Source of the DNA: Herbidospora sakaeratensis
GTDB lineage: Bacteria; Actinomycetota; Actinomycetes; Streptosporangiales; Streptosporangiaceae
DNA length: 64,000 bases
Reading direction: 5' to 3'
Assembly (NCBI RefSeq): GCF_001570525.1
Contig: NZ_BBXC01000025.1
Coordinates: forward strand, 37,894-101,893
Position numbers and translations under genes: made by a program. The notes under the pieces were generated by a model. That model was not told the origin of the DNA and searched no databases. It saw nothing but the letters and a program-made list of their open reading frames with translations. This document shows, in pieces, positions 63,750 to 64,000 of the stretch. Numbering within the stretch: the first letter of the stretch is position 1; every line of letters starts with the position of its first letter.

Positions 63750-64000
63750 ACCGAAGTGGTCCGACACACGGTTGGCGTCACGGCTTCGGAATCGAAGCCG
63801 AATGCCGGAGTGAGTTGCGCGCTGCTGAGGACAGACGCGGCCGCGGAACGGCAACGGCAGACAAGCGTCGAGGCGACTCCGAATGTGGACACGGCTTTGA
63901 AGCCATGCCAACCGCAGAATGCCGAGGTGTGTCGCGCGCCTCCGGGCGCGGACATGGCTTTGGATCCGTACCGGCGGTAGAGCACCGGGGTGACTCGTGT
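63750..64000. repeat. Degenerate tandem repeat reaching the window edge
   Basis: Four diverged copies near 63797, 63860, 63917 and 63980 (spacing about 57-63) of a unit resembling GAATGCCGAGGTGTGTCGCG, each separated by GGCTTTGAAGCC-like segments. The 366-base gap 63635-64000 holds no convincing gene. Confidence 0.5.

Overview
The window is very GC-rich DNA from an actinomycete. Features pointing that way: a fused E1/E2 2-oxoglutarate decarboxylase (Kgd/SucA type), a DUF6104 small protein, a CebR-type cellulose box, KstR-type boxes, probable leaderless starts and many secreted actinobacterial hydrolases. A Streptosporangiales-type soil actinomycete (for example the Nonomuraea/Streptosporangium group) fits best, but that is inference from gene style. 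No rRNA, tRNA, CRISPR array, transposase or phage gene was seen.

Region 1 (1-15.3 kb) is the most unusual part. It holds eleven consecutive minus-strand paralogues of a secreted V8-like S1 peptidase (the first cut by the window edge), nearly all monocistronic and closed by a strong hairpin terminator. The catalytic triad decays across the family. Paralogues 2, 10 and 11 keep His-Asp-Ser. Number 9 is His-Asn-Ser, 6 and 7 are His-Asn-Leu, and 3, 4, 5 and 8 are Ser-Asn-Leu. The inactive members have also lost the same disulfide pair, have gained a 46-78 residue variable insert, and keep clean signal peptides and open frames. Six of the spacers carry Crp/GlxR-type palindromes. In five of them a second box, ATGGMACCG, follows at a fixed distance.

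Region 2 (15.3-29.3 kb) has a quinone-oxidoreductase-like protein, a PadR-DUF4097 operon, DUF6104, Kgd, a B3/B4-domain protein, a GH9 cellulase with a perfect CebR box, and a set of probable acyl/xenobiotic enzymes (MBL-fold hydrolase, tiny ORF, FMN reductase, DHDPR-like protein, SDR).

Region 3 (29.3-45.1 kb) is carbohydrate-centred: a ThuA/sugar-dehydrogenase multidomain exoprotein, a ROK repressor divergent from a RbsA-RbsC-SBP ABC transporter operon that continues into a Gfo/Idh/MocA oxidoreductase and a sugar phosphate isomerase, a secreted PQQ-type sugar dehydrogenase with a very long Pro-Ser linker, an aldo/keto reductase, a SnoaL-like protein and a GNAT acetyltransferase.

Region 4 (45.1-54.8 kb) has a CmtR-like ArsR plus CDF metal module, an oxidase-ferredoxin-alcohol dehydrogenase operon and a steroid-type P450 (both behind KstR-type boxes), a glycan cluster (GT4, two methyltransferases, prenyltransferase-like protein, GDP-mannose dehydratase), and a small secreted protein enclosed by 121-bp near-perfect inverted repeats.

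Region 5 (54.8-64 kb) is a complete non-phosphorylating L-fucose pathway (hydrolase, L-fuconate dehydratase, SDR, mutarotase-aldo/keto reductase fusion, lactonase). Its probable FCD-GntR repressor lies about 3 kb downstream, and matching ACATCSGATGT operators sit at both loci. An NlpC/P60 protein and two unexplained degenerate repeat tracts complete the window.
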